The notes: a model not told the origin generated them from the letters alone. Shown: positions 21,372 to 30,169, numbered from the stretch's first letter. The stretch: 33,630 nt of DNA from Candidatus Izemoplasma acidinucleici (GCA_004195325.1 SDWO01000125.1:1-33630), one strand, 5' to 3'. Program-made: numbers and translations.

Positions 21372-23288
21372 ATGGAAAAAAACAACAAGCAAAAAGTGAA
21401 ATCAAGTTGGAGATTAGTCATCGTACTATCAATCTTCTTTTTTGCTGTAGTCCTAATTCAAGACGTAGTTAGAGAGTCTTTGTTGGTTCATTCAGAATTA
21501 AAAGCATTTAGTAATAACCTTAAAGATGAAATTGAAGATTCTGTACAAGAAAAAGTAGAATTAAGGATTTATGATATTGAATCTTTTATTGAGCAATCTC
21601 AATCACAACAACAACAACATTTATTTTCTACAATAAACAGCGTCCATGCTGCATTGAATAAATCTTCTGAATTGCTAAGTACAGAAACAGATCCTATTTT
21701 AAGAGACGAACTCATAGCAACAACTGCAAGTTATGCAACAGATGATATATTACATGAATACTATTTGATTGATACTGATGGGATAATGTATTTTGATGGA
21801 AAATTACTATCAGAAGTATCAATTGATATTAGTTCAATTACAGATGTATTGAATAGTAATTATTATCAAACATTAATCACTAACATCTTAGCAAGTCCAG
21901 AGCAAAAAGGGACAGTGAATGCATATATCCTAGAAGGATCTTTAGTTACAGAATTTAAAATTGTTGGATACTTGATTGAAGGTACTGATTATATAGTTCT
22001 TACTCAAGGGGCCTCAGAAGACTTTTTGGAAAATCAAGTATCAAATTATTTTTCTCGTTTTGGGCAACTTTATCAGGATGCTGACAATGAAATACTAGTA
22101 TTTCGTTCAAGCGGGGAAATCATCTTTCATAATAATGAAGACAACATCGGAGAAAACATTAACACAATATTCGCTTCTGAATCATTACAACAAAATGTAT
22201 TAGAAGCAATTGAGATATCTACAGTTGGTTTCTTAATTGAAGATGTAGCAAGTATCAGTATAGATATAAGTGACATTGGCTACTATGAATACATCACAGA
22301 AGCTGATTTAGGAATATATATTATTGAGAACACAGATGGATACAACGTTTTACTTGATGAATTTGGCAGTAACAATATGGCGAAAGTGATTATGATACTA
22401 GTACCTGTATATATCGTATTAACATTATTGCTTCTTGTTATTGTAAGAAAAATTTTAAAGAATATTAAACTAAGCGAACAAGTATTTAAAGAAGAAGAAG
22501 AATTATATAAAACACTTGCCAATAACACTGATAATTTTATTATAATTACTAATAAACAAGGTGATATTAGATACTTGAATGACCTTGCTAGAATTACCAT
22601 ATATGATGATGTCAAAGAGGAACCGATTAATTTAGACCAATTAATGGTCGAAGAAGATGGGTTCAAAGTGTTAATTGGTATTGAGAATAATCATTACATA
22701 AAGTATACAGTTCTACCTATTAACTACAATTCACAGGAAAGTGATTTATATATCATTAATGATGTTACTGAGAAGGTTAAAAAGGAACGAGAATTAGAAG
22801 CATTAACGCTTCAAGATGATTTAACAAAACTTGGTAATAGACGACAAATGATTAAAGATTATACAGAATATGTTTTACCACAAATACAAGACGGGAATAA
22901 AGGATTTATTGTTATGATGGATTTAGATAACTTTAAATCAGCAAACGATAGTTTTGGTCATGGATTTGGAGATGAAGTGTTAATAACTATTTCTAATATA
23001 TTCCATGAAGTAATATCCACAAACTTGAAAGTTTATCGTGTTGGTGGTGACGAGTTTGCTGTGTTGGCAACAAACACAACACAAAATACATTACTCTCTA
23101 TTCTAAGGAAGCTAAGAAACAAAATAAGCAACCATAAATATCGTCATGATATTGATATTAGTTTCAGTGGTGGATTGGTAGAAATCAGTATTAAAAATGC
23201 CAAACGCAGATTGAGCGATTATTATGAACAAGCAGATGATTTATTATATATCGCAAAAAAAGAAGGTAAAGGTATAACTAAGATTTAG
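21372..23288 (+). CDS. Membrane-bound sensor diguanylate cyclase (PAS-GGDEF)
   Basis: 638 aa from the ATG at 21372 with GGAGTGAT upstream. One helix (about 14-33), a long extracytoplasmic sensor region (about 34-335) of the dCACHE/Cache-like arrangement but not clearly assigned, a second helix (338-358), a PAS-like domain (about 380-465) starting ANNTDNFIIITNKQGDIRYLN, then a GGDEF domain (about 475-635). The GGDEF motif is exact (558-562) and DLDNFKSANDSFGHGFGDE carries the usual metal- and GTP-binding residues. No RxxD site stands before it. The likely reaction is 2 GTP to c-di-GMP in response to an external signal. It follows the RDD gene directly and ends in a strong terminator. Confidence 0.9.
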   Translation: MEKNNKQKVKSSWRLVIVLSIFFFAVVLIQDVVRESLLVHSELKAFSNNLKDEIEDSVQEKVELRIYDIESFIEQSQSQQQQHLFSTINSVHAALNKSSELLSTETDPILRDELIATTASYATDDILHEYYLIDTDGIMYFDGKLLSEVSIDISSITDVLNSNYYQTLITNILASPEQKGTVNAYILEGSLVTEFKIVGYLIEGTDYIVLTQGASEDFLENQVSNYFSRFGQLYQDADNEILVFRSSGEIIFHNNEDNIGENINTIFASESLQQNVLEAIEISTVGFLIEDVASISIDISDIGYYEYITEADLGIYIIENTDGYNVLLDEFGSNNMAKVIMILVPVYIVLTLLLLVIVRKILKNIKLSEQVFKEEEELYKTLANNTDNFIIITNKQGDIRYLNDLARITIYDDVKEEPINLDQLMVEEDGFKVLIGIENNHYIKYTVLPINYNSQESDLYIINDVTEKVKKERELEALTLQDDLTKLGNRRQMIKDYTEYVLPQIQDGNKGFIVMMDLDNFKSANDSFGHGFGDEVLITISNIFHEVISTNLKVYRVGGDEFAVLATNTTQNTLLSILRKLRNKISNHKYRHDIDISFSGGLVEISIKNAKRRLSDYYEQADDLLYIAKKEGKGITKI

Positions 23289-23315
23289 AAAGCACTCAAA
23301 ATGAGTGCTTTTTTT
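23289..23315 (+). terminator. Terminator after GGDEF gene
   Basis: AAAGCACTCA (23289-23298) and TGAGTGCTTT (23302-23311) form a 10-bp stem with an AAA loop and a T7 run. Confidence 0.92.
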
Positions 23316-23324
23316 CTGCTATTT

Positions 23325-23333
23325 TGTTATAAT
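23325..23333 (+). promoter_or_regulatory. Extended -10 promoter of tocopherol-cyclase-like gene
   Basis: TGTTATAAT is a perfect extended -10, 15 bp before the ATG at 23349, giving a very short leader. Confidence 0.6.
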
Positions 23334-23348
23334 GTATTTGGTGATATA

Positions 23349-24254
23349 ATGAATCCATTTACAATGAAACTAAGAAGAAAAACAAATTACTTTGAAGGAT
23401 ATTATGTTAGGGTTATAGATCAAAATAAGTCTTTTAATAAAGCCTTTATTTTTGGAATGACATCGAACAAAAAAGATCCTCATGCATTTATGCAGTTAGT
23501 TGATGGAGACAACCATTCAACAAAATATTATAGATTTGATTTGGATGATTTTAATTATGATCAAAACTCAATATCTATGCCAGGTATAAGACTTACAAGC
23601 ACAAGTATTTCTATTGAATTAGATGACTTCTCAATTAAAGGTGAGTTTACAAACATCGTTGGATTGCAAAAGAGACATGGTAGCAACAGTGCTATGAGTT
23701 TTTTACATATTTTACCAATGAAAACATATCAAGAAATCGTAATTATGGACTCTGTTTTTACGGGTTCATATATTATAGATAGTAAGACAACGAGTTTAAA
23801 CGGTACAACATATATTGAAAAAACATATGGTTATCATTTTCCAAGAAATTGGATCTGGATTCAATCAAGTACATTTGATAAAGATGTTCTCCTTTCTTGT
23901 AGTATTGGAGAAGCAAAAATGATAGGGATCCCATTCAAAGGGTATGTTATTAGTTTGATATACAAAGGTGAACAATACCGCTTCGCAACATATTTAAAAG
24001 ATAAAATTATTGTAAAACAAGAACCTGGAAAAGTAGAAATTATAGCATCAAACAAGAAAACCAGACTTGCTATAAAGGCGATTTCTAGCAAACCAATTAC
24101 TTTGGTTGGACCGGGACTAAAAAGTGAAATGATAATGGACGTCTTTGAAAGTATCACATCAAATGTGGAAATAGAGTTAACAAATAATAGTAATAAAACA
24201 ATAGTTAAATCGATTGGAACACATGTTGGAATGGAGAATATGTATGAAAACTAA
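23349..24254 (+). CDS. Tocopherol cyclase-like protein
   Basis: 301 aa from the ATG at 23349; the upstream in-frame start at 23301 falls inside the terminator. Family hallmarks of bacterial tocopherol-cyclase-like (lipocalin/CrtC-like fold) proteins: NYFEGYYVRV (13-22), HAFMQLVDG, and YIEKTYGYHFPRNWIWIQSS (155-174), which corresponds to the conserved E-K-x-(W/Y)-G-x-x-F-P-x-x-W-I-W-x-Q block. Plant members close the tocopherol ring, but bacterial homologues have no proven substrate and may handle prenyl or lipid compounds. The gene overlaps the next flavoprotein gene by 11 nt, so the two are likely translated together. Confidence 0.75.
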   Translation: MNPFTMKLRRKTNYFEGYYVRVIDQNKSFNKAFIFGMTSNKKDPHAFMQLVDGDNHSTKYYRFDLDDFNYDQNSISMPGIRLTSTSISIELDDFSIKGEFTNIVGLQKRHGSNSAMSFLHILPMKTYQEIVIMDSVFTGSYIIDSKTTSLNGTTYIEKTYGYHFPRNWIWIQSSTFDKDVLLSCSIGEAKMIGIPFKGYVISLIYKGEQYRFATYLKDKIIVKQEPGKVEIIASNKKTRLAIKAISSKPITLVGPGLKSEMIMDVFESITSNVEIELTNNSNKTIVKSIGTHVGMENMYEN

Positions 24255-25467
24255 AGTTTGCATTATCGGTATGGGACCATCAGGATTAATGGCAGCGAAT
24301 ACTTTAAAAGAATTAGGAATCTCATTCACAGTTATTGATAAAAACCCAATACCAGGAAAAAAACTACTATTAACAGGTGGCGGAAGATGCAATGTAACAA
24401 ACAATCTTTCAAAGCGTGAATTTATGGAATCTTTAACAGTTAATAAAAGGTTCTTGTATAGCACTTTAAGTGCTTTTTCAACTATCGAAATAATCAACTT
24501 CTTTAAGAGTAAGGGTGTGGAATTACAACTTGATAAAGACTTTAAATACTTTCCTAAAACCAATCGAAGTAAAGATATTCTGGATGCTTTATTAGTTGAC
24601 ATTAGAGAAGATTTACTCTTAAACGAAACAGTTTATTCTGTAAAGAAAAATGGGTTGTTTCAGATAAAAACAACAAACCAATCTATCGAAGCGGACTATG
24701 TTATCGTAGCAACAGGTAGTGCTAGTTATCCTAAAACAGGTAGTGATGGATTTGGTCTTAAGATAGCTAAGTCTTTTGGTATTAACACAATTCCTTTTTA
24801 TCCAGCTGAGACTAGTGTTTACTCTTCTTTTGTCAAAGAGAATAGGGAATCACTTCAAGGAGTTAGTATAAAAAATAGTATTATAAGAATTAAAGATACA
24901 AAAAAATCGTTCACCGGAGATATTGGATTTACTCATTTTGGTGTAAGTGGACCAGGGATTCAACATTTGAGTGAAGAGATTTATCATAACCTAAACACAC
25001 ATAATGTAATTACGGTATCTCTTACAGAATTGAAAGAAACTGATATCATAGATCTATTTGACGAGGCAAAAGATACTGGTAAATCAATACTGAGAGTACT
25101 TGAACAATGTACAATTAATCGAGTGGCAAAGTTTATAGTTGAACACTTCAGAATTGAGAACACAAAAGTCAAAGCAACTAGTAAAAAAACAATTAACAAG
25201 TTAATTGAGTATCTGCTTAGATTTGAAGTTAGTATCGATAAAGTAGAGGCAAAAGAAAACGCATTTGTTAATGGTGGAGGAATAGATACATTAGAATTGA
25301 ATCCAAAGTCATTTGAATCAAAAAAAGTGACTGGACTGTTCTTTATTGGAGAAACAGTAGATGTACACGGGCCAATTGGTGGATTTAATATAACAATAGC
25401 TACATCAATGGGTCATCAATCTGCATCTGAGATTAATAATCAAATTAATAAGAAACAAAAGCATTAA
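24244..25467 (+). CDS. HI0933-like FAD-dependent oxidoreductase (YhiN/aminoacetone oxidase family)
   Basis: 407 aa from the ATG at 24244, chosen because GGAG lies 7 nt upstream. It has the FAD-binding loop GMGPSG (9-14), the family motif TGGGRCNVTN (44-53), VIVATGSASYPKTGSDG, FTHFGVSGPGI, and the C-terminal GETVDVHGPIGGFN that contacts FAD. These define the HI0933/YhiN family of flavoproteins, whose physiological substrates are mostly unknown. It starts inside the tocopherol-cyclase-like gene. Joint function on a quinone- or lipid-like compound is a guess from gene order. Confidence 0.88.
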   Translation: MKTKVCIIGMGPSGLMAANTLKELGISFTVIDKNPIPGKKLLLTGGGRCNVTNNLSKREFMESLTVNKRFLYSTLSAFSTIEIINFFKSKGVELQLDKDFKYFPKTNRSKDILDALLVDIREDLLLNETVYSVKKNGLFQIKTTNQSIEADYVIVATGSASYPKTGSDGFGLKIAKSFGINTIPFYPAETSVYSSFVKENRESLQGVSIKNSIIRIKDTKKSFTGDIGFTHFGVSGPGIQHLSEEIYHNLNTHNVITVSLTELKETDIIDLFDEAKDTGKSILRVLEQCTINRVAKFIVEHFRIENTKVKATSKKTINKLIEYLLRFEVSIDKVEAKENAFVNGGGIDTLELNPKSFESKKVTGLFFIGETVDVHGPIGGFNITIATSMGHQSASEINNQINKKQKH

Positions 25468-25470
25468 CCT

Positions 25471-25498
25471 TTGAATTGAAGGGATTGTCAATCATAAT
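25471..25498 (+). promoter_or_regulatory. Possible promoter of AKR operon
   Basis: TTGAAT (25471-25476), 16 bp, CATAAT (25493-25498). The match is moderate. The 25468-25555 gap shows no terminator for the preceding gene, so read-through is possible. Confidence 0.35.
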
Positions 25499-25555
25499 AT
25501 AGGTAAGAATCATAGTTATAAAAATGAAATTCAAATAAAACAAGAGGTGAATAAT

Positions 25556-26377
25556 ATGAATGTAACACTCAGCAATAATACCGTTATTCCAGCTATTGGG
25601 TTGGGAACATGGAAAAGCAGTAGTGAGGATGCTTATAACGCAGTTTTAAATGCTTTAGAAGCAGGATATAGACACATAGATACTGCAATGATTTATGGAA
25701 ATGAAGAAGCAATAGGGAAAGCAATTAAAGATTCAAAGATACCAAGAGAGCAATTATTTGTAACTACTAAGCTATGGAATACAGATCAAGGATATGAAAC
25801 TGCTTTAAAAGCATTTGACTTATCACTTTCAAAATTAGGACTTGAATATGTTGATCTATATTTAATTCATTGGTTTAAAGGGTATGAAAAACAAATGGCT
25901 TCTTGGAAAGCACTAGAAACGATTTACAAATCAGGGAAAGCAAAATCAATTGGTGTCAGTAATCACAATGTTCATCATATCGAAAATATATTAAAGAACT
26001 GTGAAATCAAACCAATGGTAAACCAAGTAGAAACTCACATCACATTACAAAATGTATTCCTCCATGAATTCTGTGAAAGCAATGGGATAGTTCTTGAAGC
26101 TTACGCTCCATTAATGAGTTGGATGATCCCGGATTTATTAAAGAATGAAACGATGATTACTCTAGCTGAAAAACATGATAAAACTGTACCTCAAATCGCT
26201 TTAAGATGGTTAAATCAAAGAGGGATAGTGGCAATACCAAAAAGTGTAAATAAAGACCGTATCGCACAAAATATAGATTTATTCGACTTTGAATTATCTA
26301 AAGAAGATATGGACTTGCTATTCACCTTAAATACAGGTAAAAAGCTATTCACAGATATGGATAACGTTCCTTATTAA
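25556..26377 (+). CDS. Aldo/keto reductase
   Basis: 273 aa from the ATG at 25556 (GAGGTGA about 7 nt upstream). NADPH-dependent TIM-barrel reductase of the AKR3/AKR5 type (2,5-diketo-D-gluconate/methylglyoxal reductase group). The catalytic tetrad is complete: Asp42, Tyr47 (DTAMIYGNE), Lys72 (TTKLWN) and His105 (LYLIHW). The cofactor end IPKSVNKDRIAQN is present. It is translationally coupled to a Gfo/Idh/MocA oxidoreductase through a TAATG overlap. Substrate is probably a sugar-derived or small aldehyde/ketone and is not determined by sequence. Confidence 0.92.
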   Translation: MNVTLSNNTVIPAIGLGTWKSSSEDAYNAVLNALEAGYRHIDTAMIYGNEEAIGKAIKDSKIPREQLFVTTKLWNTDQGYETALKAFDLSLSKLGLEYVDLYLIHWFKGYEKQMASWKALETIYKSGKAKSIGVSNHNVHHIENILKNCEIKPMVNQVETHITLQNVFLHEFCESNGIVLEAYAPLMSWMIPDLLKNETMITLAEKHDKTVPQIALRWLNQRGIVAIPKSVNKDRIAQNIDLFDFELSKEDMDLLFTLNTGKKLFTDMDNVPY

Positions 26378-27336
26378 TGATTAGGTTTGGAATTGTAGGT
26401 GCTGGAGGAATAGCACATAAATTTGCTAGAGACATAAAATTATCAGATAATGCATCACTTGTAGCAATTGCCTCAAGAACATTAGGAAAAGCACAAGTAT
26501 TTCAAAAAGAACATAATATAGAACATGCATTTGGATCTTATAAGGAATTGGCAGAAAGTGGATTAATCGATGCTGTTTATATAGCTACACCACATAGTCA
26601 TCATTTAGAACATTCAACTATTTTTCTACATAAAAAAATTCATGTTCTATGTGAGAAACCAATCACAGTTAATAAACATGAACTAGAACAAATGATTGCA
26701 ATAGCTGAGGACAATAACGTATTACTTATGGAAGCAATGTGGAGTAGGTTTTTACCTAGTTTACAACATATAGAACAATACCTTTCAAACAATCAAGACT
26801 TCACACAAATCGAATTAAACTTCGGGTACCAGCTTGATAAAAGCTATAGTAAAGAAGGCCGACTATTAAATCCAAACTTAGCTGGAGGAGCCACTTTAGA
26901 TTTAGGGGTGTATCCGGTTAGTATAATGAAGTTTCTTACTTCAAAAGAAATAAAAACCATACATGCAATCGGACAGAAGAATGATGATCAGATTGATATG
27001 GACATGAAAGTTGATATTGAATTTACTGATGGAAGTAAGGCACTCTTACATTCTAGTATGTTAGAAAACTTAGATTATAGAAGTTATATTAAGTATGACG
27101 ATAAAGTATTGACTATTTTTAATACACATCATAGTCAAAGTTATAGTGTTGATAATCAAGTATTTGATTATCCATGTATTGGGGAAGGATTTGTTCATCA
27201 AATCAATGCCTTTACAAATACACTAGATAATAACCTTACAGAAAACAATGTTATGACACATCATGCAATGTTAGAAGTAATGGAGTTATTAGATGAAATC
27301 AGAAGACAAATTGATGTTAAGTACCCATTTGAATAA
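26377..27336 (+). CDS. Gfo/Idh/MocA family oxidoreductase
   Basis: 319 aa. The N-terminal Rossmann domain starts FGIVGAGGIAHKFARD (4-19) and carries TPHSHH and the family motif CEKPITVN (EKP 93-95). The C-terminal domain begins near MEAMWSRFLPS, typical of dihydrodiol/xylose-dehydrogenase-like members. It uses NAD(P) to oxidise or reduce sugars, polyols or diols. The ATG overlaps the stop of the aldo/keto reductase and no Shine-Dalgarno is visible, so translation relies on coupling. The pair probably processes one carbohydrate-type substrate in two steps; this is inference. Confidence 0.9.
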   Translation: MIRFGIVGAGGIAHKFARDIKLSDNASLVAIASRTLGKAQVFQKEHNIEHAFGSYKELAESGLIDAVYIATPHSHHLEHSTIFLHKKIHVLCEKPITVNKHELEQMIAIAEDNNVLLMEAMWSRFLPSLQHIEQYLSNNQDFTQIELNFGYQLDKSYSKEGRLLNPNLAGGATLDLGVYPVSIMKFLTSKEIKTIHAIGQKNDDQIDMDMKVDIEFTDGSKALLHSSMLENLDYRSYIKYDDKVLTIFNTHHSQSYSVDNQVFDYPCIGEGFVHQINAFTNTLDNNLTENNVMTHHAMLEVMELLDEIRRQIDVKYPFE

Positions 27337-27366
27337 AAAAAAGAGAACAAATGTTCTCTTTTTTAG
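27336..27366. terminator. Bidirectional terminator between Gfo/Idh/MocA gene and ldh
   Basis: AAGAGAACA (27341-27349) and TGTTCTCTT (27352-27360) form the stem, with an A-run before and a T-run after, so it serves both convergent genes. Confidence 0.88.
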
Positions 27367-28307
27367 TACCCAATACTCTTTAAACTGTTTTTTAATATTA
27401 TAGCTGATTTCTTTAATTTATGCTCTTCATCTATTGATAAAGATAATTTAATAGGATGATGTACTCCATCTCTATTTAGTACAGCCGGTAATCCGATATA
27501 TACATCTGACTCACAAGAATATAACCCATCGTTTAGTACACTGATTGGCATTATTCTATTCTCATTATTTAGGATTGCCGATGTGATTCTTACAAGTGCC
27601 ATACCAATTCCGTAATACGTTGCCTTCTTACGTTTGATAATTTCTTGAGCTGCATCACGAACTTTAAGATATATTTTATCTAAATCTTCAAAGTTAATTT
27701 CGTCCATAGTATTAATAACATCTACAATTGGCTTAGCACCGATATGTGAATTAGACCAACTTACAAATTCGCTATCTCCATGTTCTCCTAAGATATAAGC
27801 ATGTATGTTTCTTGAATCAATATTAATCATTTTTGAAATTTCATAACGTAGACGTGCTGTATCAAGAGAAGTACCACTACCGATTACACGGCTAGTTGGT
27901 AATCCAGATTCTTTCCAAGCAACATATGCTAATACATCAACAGGGTTAGAAGCAACAACAATGATTCCATCAAATCCACTTTTCATAATATTATTCACAA
28001 CGATTTTCATTATTTTAGCGTTTCTATTTAATAACTCTATTCTAGTTTCGCCTTCTTTTTGATTAACTCCAGCTGTGATTACAACAATAGATGCATCTGT
28101 ACATTCACTGTAGTTCCCTGCTCTTATCGTCATTTTTCTTGGTGCAAATGCTAATCCATGATTCAAATCCATTGCTTCCCCAACAGCTTTTTCATGATCT
28201 AAATCGATTAAAACAAGATCTTCAACAGCTCCTTGATTAACAAGGGCATATGCATAAGACATTCCTACAAATCCGGTTCCTACAATAACAACTTTACTTT
28301 TTTCCAT
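27363..28307 (-). CDS. ldh: L-lactate dehydrogenase
   Basis: 314 aa, standard NAD-dependent L-LDH length. Reduces pyruvate to L-lactate and regenerates NAD+. Motifs: GTGFVG cofactor loop (10-15); NQKEGETR (82-89), where Gln83 is the residue that favours lactate over malate and Arg89 is catalytic; and catalytic His176 in GEHGDS with the substrate Arg in the preceding helix. GAGGTGAG precedes the start. It is monocistronic, divergent from the hydrolase-fusion gene across a palindrome-rich gap, and ends in a bidirectional terminator. Confidence 0.95.
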   Translation of the reverse strand: MEKSKVVIVGTGFVGMSYAYALVNQGAVEDLVLIDLDHEKAVGEAMDLNHGLAFAPRKMTIRAGNYSECTDASIVVITAGVNQKEGETRIELLNRNAKIMKIVVNNIMKSGFDGIIVVASNPVDVLAYVAWKESGLPTSRVIGSGTSLDTARLRYEISKMINIDSRNIHAYILGEHGDSEFVSWSNSHIGAKPIVDVINTMDEINFEDLDKIYLKVRDAAQEIIKRKKATYYGIGMALVRITSAILNNENRIMPISVLNDGLYSCESDVYIGLPAVLNRDGVHHPIKLSLSIDEEHKLKKSAIILKNSLKSIGY

Positions 28308-28326
28308 GTTTGCTCACCTCACTTGT

Positions 28327-28355
28327 AGTATAGCACTATCTAAATCATATGATAA
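28327..28355 (-). promoter_or_regulatory. Probable ldh promoter
   Basis: On the minus strand: -35 TTATCA (complement 28350-28355), 17 bp, -10 TATACT (complement 28327-28332). The -35 is weak and overlaps a palindrome. Confidence 0.5.
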
Positions 28356-28394
28356 ACGATATGATTATGATACCGTTTTTATGATATAATCATA
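28344..28394. promoter_or_regulatory. Palindrome cluster between ldh and hydrolase-fusion gene
   Basis: ATCATATGAT (28344-28353) is a perfect 10-bp palindrome over the ldh -35 side. ATCATAT (28344-28350) also pairs with ATATGAT (28359-28365). TATGATATAATCATA (28380-28394) has perfect 6-bp arms and covers the rightward -10. A cre-like TAAAAACGGTATCA (minus strand of 28368-28381) sits between them with one fixed position changed. A shared regulator of both genes is plausible, though AT-richness makes chance palindromes more likely. Confidence 0.4.
28382..28390 (+). promoter_or_regulatory. Extended -10 promoter of hydrolase-fusion gene
   Basis: TGATATAAT is a perfect extended -10, 17 bp before the ATG at 28408. 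No convincing -35 was found. Confidence 0.6.
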
Positions 28395-28407
28395 TTGAGG
28401 TGGAACT

Positions 28408-30111
28408 ATGAAAAAATTAGATAAGTTGTTCATCTATTCTCTAATTGGTGGTGTTGTATTAACGCTATTGATTATTTTTATGCCTAATTCAATAAACAAT
28501 TATTATCCGAATCCTGAGATTTATGATACTGGATTTAATTACTATTTATGGAAGTTTAGAGCGATAGATCAATCTATAGTAGCACGTGTTACAGCTTGGG
28601 TTTTCTTCTTAGCACATTTTATTACGGTTGTTGTACTAATGAAGAAATTAAAAGAGAATCAAAATGAAAAAACAGAAGGATATTCGAAATATAATGTGTA
28701 CTTATTATTAGCGAATGTATTCTTTATAGTATTACATTATGTTCATACATGGTTATGGTATGATGCTTTAGCTCAAGATACTCCGGTATGGAGTAGCCAA
28801 GGTAGTGTTATTATTATGCTTGTTCTCATTCTTATTATAGAGAATAGAAGAAGAGGATTATTCTTTGGGAAGAAAGTAGTTCTGCCAAAAGAAGCAACTA
28901 GGAAAGTTATGAAGCATCATGGGATTTATATAGCTTTAGCTACTGTATTTACATTTTGGTATCATCCAATGGAAAGTACTCCATGGCATTTATTTGGATT
29001 CTTTTACATGTATTTACTGTTTATCCAAATGTCATTTAGTAGAACTAAAATCCATCAAAATAAATATTTTAATGTTTCACTAGAAGTTACTGTATTGTTT
29101 CACGGAACTGCGGTTGCCTTATATAGCGCAAATGCCCCATGGGCAATGTTCCTATTTGGATTCGCTACAATATTCTTTGTGACTCAAATATATGGACTTG
29201 GATTGTCTAAGAAAGTAATCCATATTACACAGGGGTTGTTCGTTCTTATCGCACTATTTACTTATTCAGGATTATTTGAGGGTAAATCATTTTTAGATAT
29301 CAATGAAATCATTCGTATACCTGTGATTGAATACCTATTAGTATTTGTATTTGTCTTTGCTATATATGGTTGGATAAAACTACCATTTAATAAATGGGTA
29401 AAGAGAGTCATTGCAGGATTATTAATTGCAATAACTACTTTATACGCAGTCTTGGTCATGTACACAATTAGTAGTTATCAACCAGCTCCTGAAATGTATG
29501 ACTTAATAGACGCACCTGGTTATGGATATGACTTGAACTATACTGAAGAAAGTGGTTTCTATCAATACACACCTCATGACGAGAGATACTATAGAGCTAA
29601 TATTATTATAATTCCTGGAGGTAAAGTCAATCCTCAAAGTTATAGATACTTAGCACAGGAACTTGCAAAGATGGACTATAAAGTTACTGTAATTAAGCCA
29701 TTGTTTAATTTAGCAATACTTAATCCATATCAAGCAGAGAAATATATCGAAGATGATGTAGAAAACTATATTATTGGTCATAGTTTAGGTGGAATAGTTG
29801 CTTCAATGGTGGCTAGTAGAAATGACATTGAACTATTATTTCTTTTAGGTGCTTATCCAATAAAAGATGTAAGTAATATTAATGTACACTTTATAGTTGG
29901 AGAAAATGAGAAACTACGTGAGAATCCGGATTATGAAGATAGCATAAAGTTAGTTGATGTATACAATGAATCCGTTATTCCAAAAGGTAATCATGCATAT
30001 TTTGGATTCTATGGTGAACAAAAAGGTGATGGAGAAGCAACCATTTCTAACAGGGACCAGCAGGATTTTCTTGTTGATCTAATAGAGTTTCTAATAAGAG
30101 AGTCCGATTAG
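28408..30111 (+). CDS. Multi-pass membrane domain fused to alpha/beta hydrolase
   Basis: 567 aa. The N-terminal 360 or so residues form about ten hydrophobic helices with no family recognised. The C-terminal part (about 395-565) is an alpha/beta hydrolase of the Abhydrolase-5 type: IIIIPGGKVNPQSYRYLA (PGGKV from 403), YIIGHSLGG (nucleophile Ser459), LLGAYPI, HFIVGENEKL (acidic residue, Glu in place of a clear Asp) and GNHAYFGFYGEQKGDG (His529). Related stand-alone hydrolases are usually secreted or single-pass. A polytopic membrane fusion suggests action on a membrane lipid or an imported ester. GAGGTGG precedes the start. It is monocistronic, with a strong terminator. Confidence 0.75.
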   Translation: MKKLDKLFIYSLIGGVVLTLLIIFMPNSINNYYPNPEIYDTGFNYYLWKFRAIDQSIVARVTAWVFFLAHFITVVVLMKKLKENQNEKTEGYSKYNVYLLLANVFFIVLHYVHTWLWYDALAQDTPVWSSQGSVIIMLVLILIIENRRRGLFFGKKVVLPKEATRKVMKHHGIYIALATVFTFWYHPMESTPWHLFGFFYMYLLFIQMSFSRTKIHQNKYFNVSLEVTVLFHGTAVALYSANAPWAMFLFGFATIFFVTQIYGLGLSKKVIHITQGLFVLIALFTYSGLFEGKSFLDINEIIRIPVIEYLLVFVFVFAIYGWIKLPFNKWVKRVIAGLLIAITTLYAVLVMYTISSYQPAPEMYDLIDAPGYGYDLNYTEESGFYQYTPHDERYYRANIIIIPGGKVNPQSYRYLAQELAKMDYKVTVIKPLFNLAILNPYQAEKYIEDDVENYIIGHSLGGIVASMVASRNDIELLFLLGAYPIKDVSNINVHFIVGENEKLRENPDYEDSIKLVDVYNESVIPKGNHAYFGFYGEQKGDGEATISNRDQQDFLVDLIEFLIRESD

Positions 30112-30124
30112 GACTCTTTTTTTT
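30097..30124 (+). terminator. Terminator after hydrolase-fusion gene
   Basis: AGAGTCC (30099-30105) and GGACTCT (30111-30117) with a 5-nt loop, followed by a T8 run. The stop codon lies in the loop and stem. Confidence 0.88.
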
Positions 30125-30135
30125 GAGTAAAAGTA

Positions 30136-30164
30136 TTGACTTATGACACATTGTCACTTATAGT
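30136..30164 (+). promoter_or_regulatory. SigA-type promoter of the tetR-ABC operon
   Basis: -35 TTGACT (30136-30141), 17 bp, -10 TATAGT (30159-30164). Confidence 0.85.
30144..30156. promoter_or_regulatory. TetR operator 1 (in promoter spacer)
   Basis: TGACACATTGTCA has perfect 5-bp arms around CAT and lies between the -35 and -10 boxes. It repeats the arms of operator 2. Confidence 0.75.
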
Positions 30165-30169
30165 ATATA

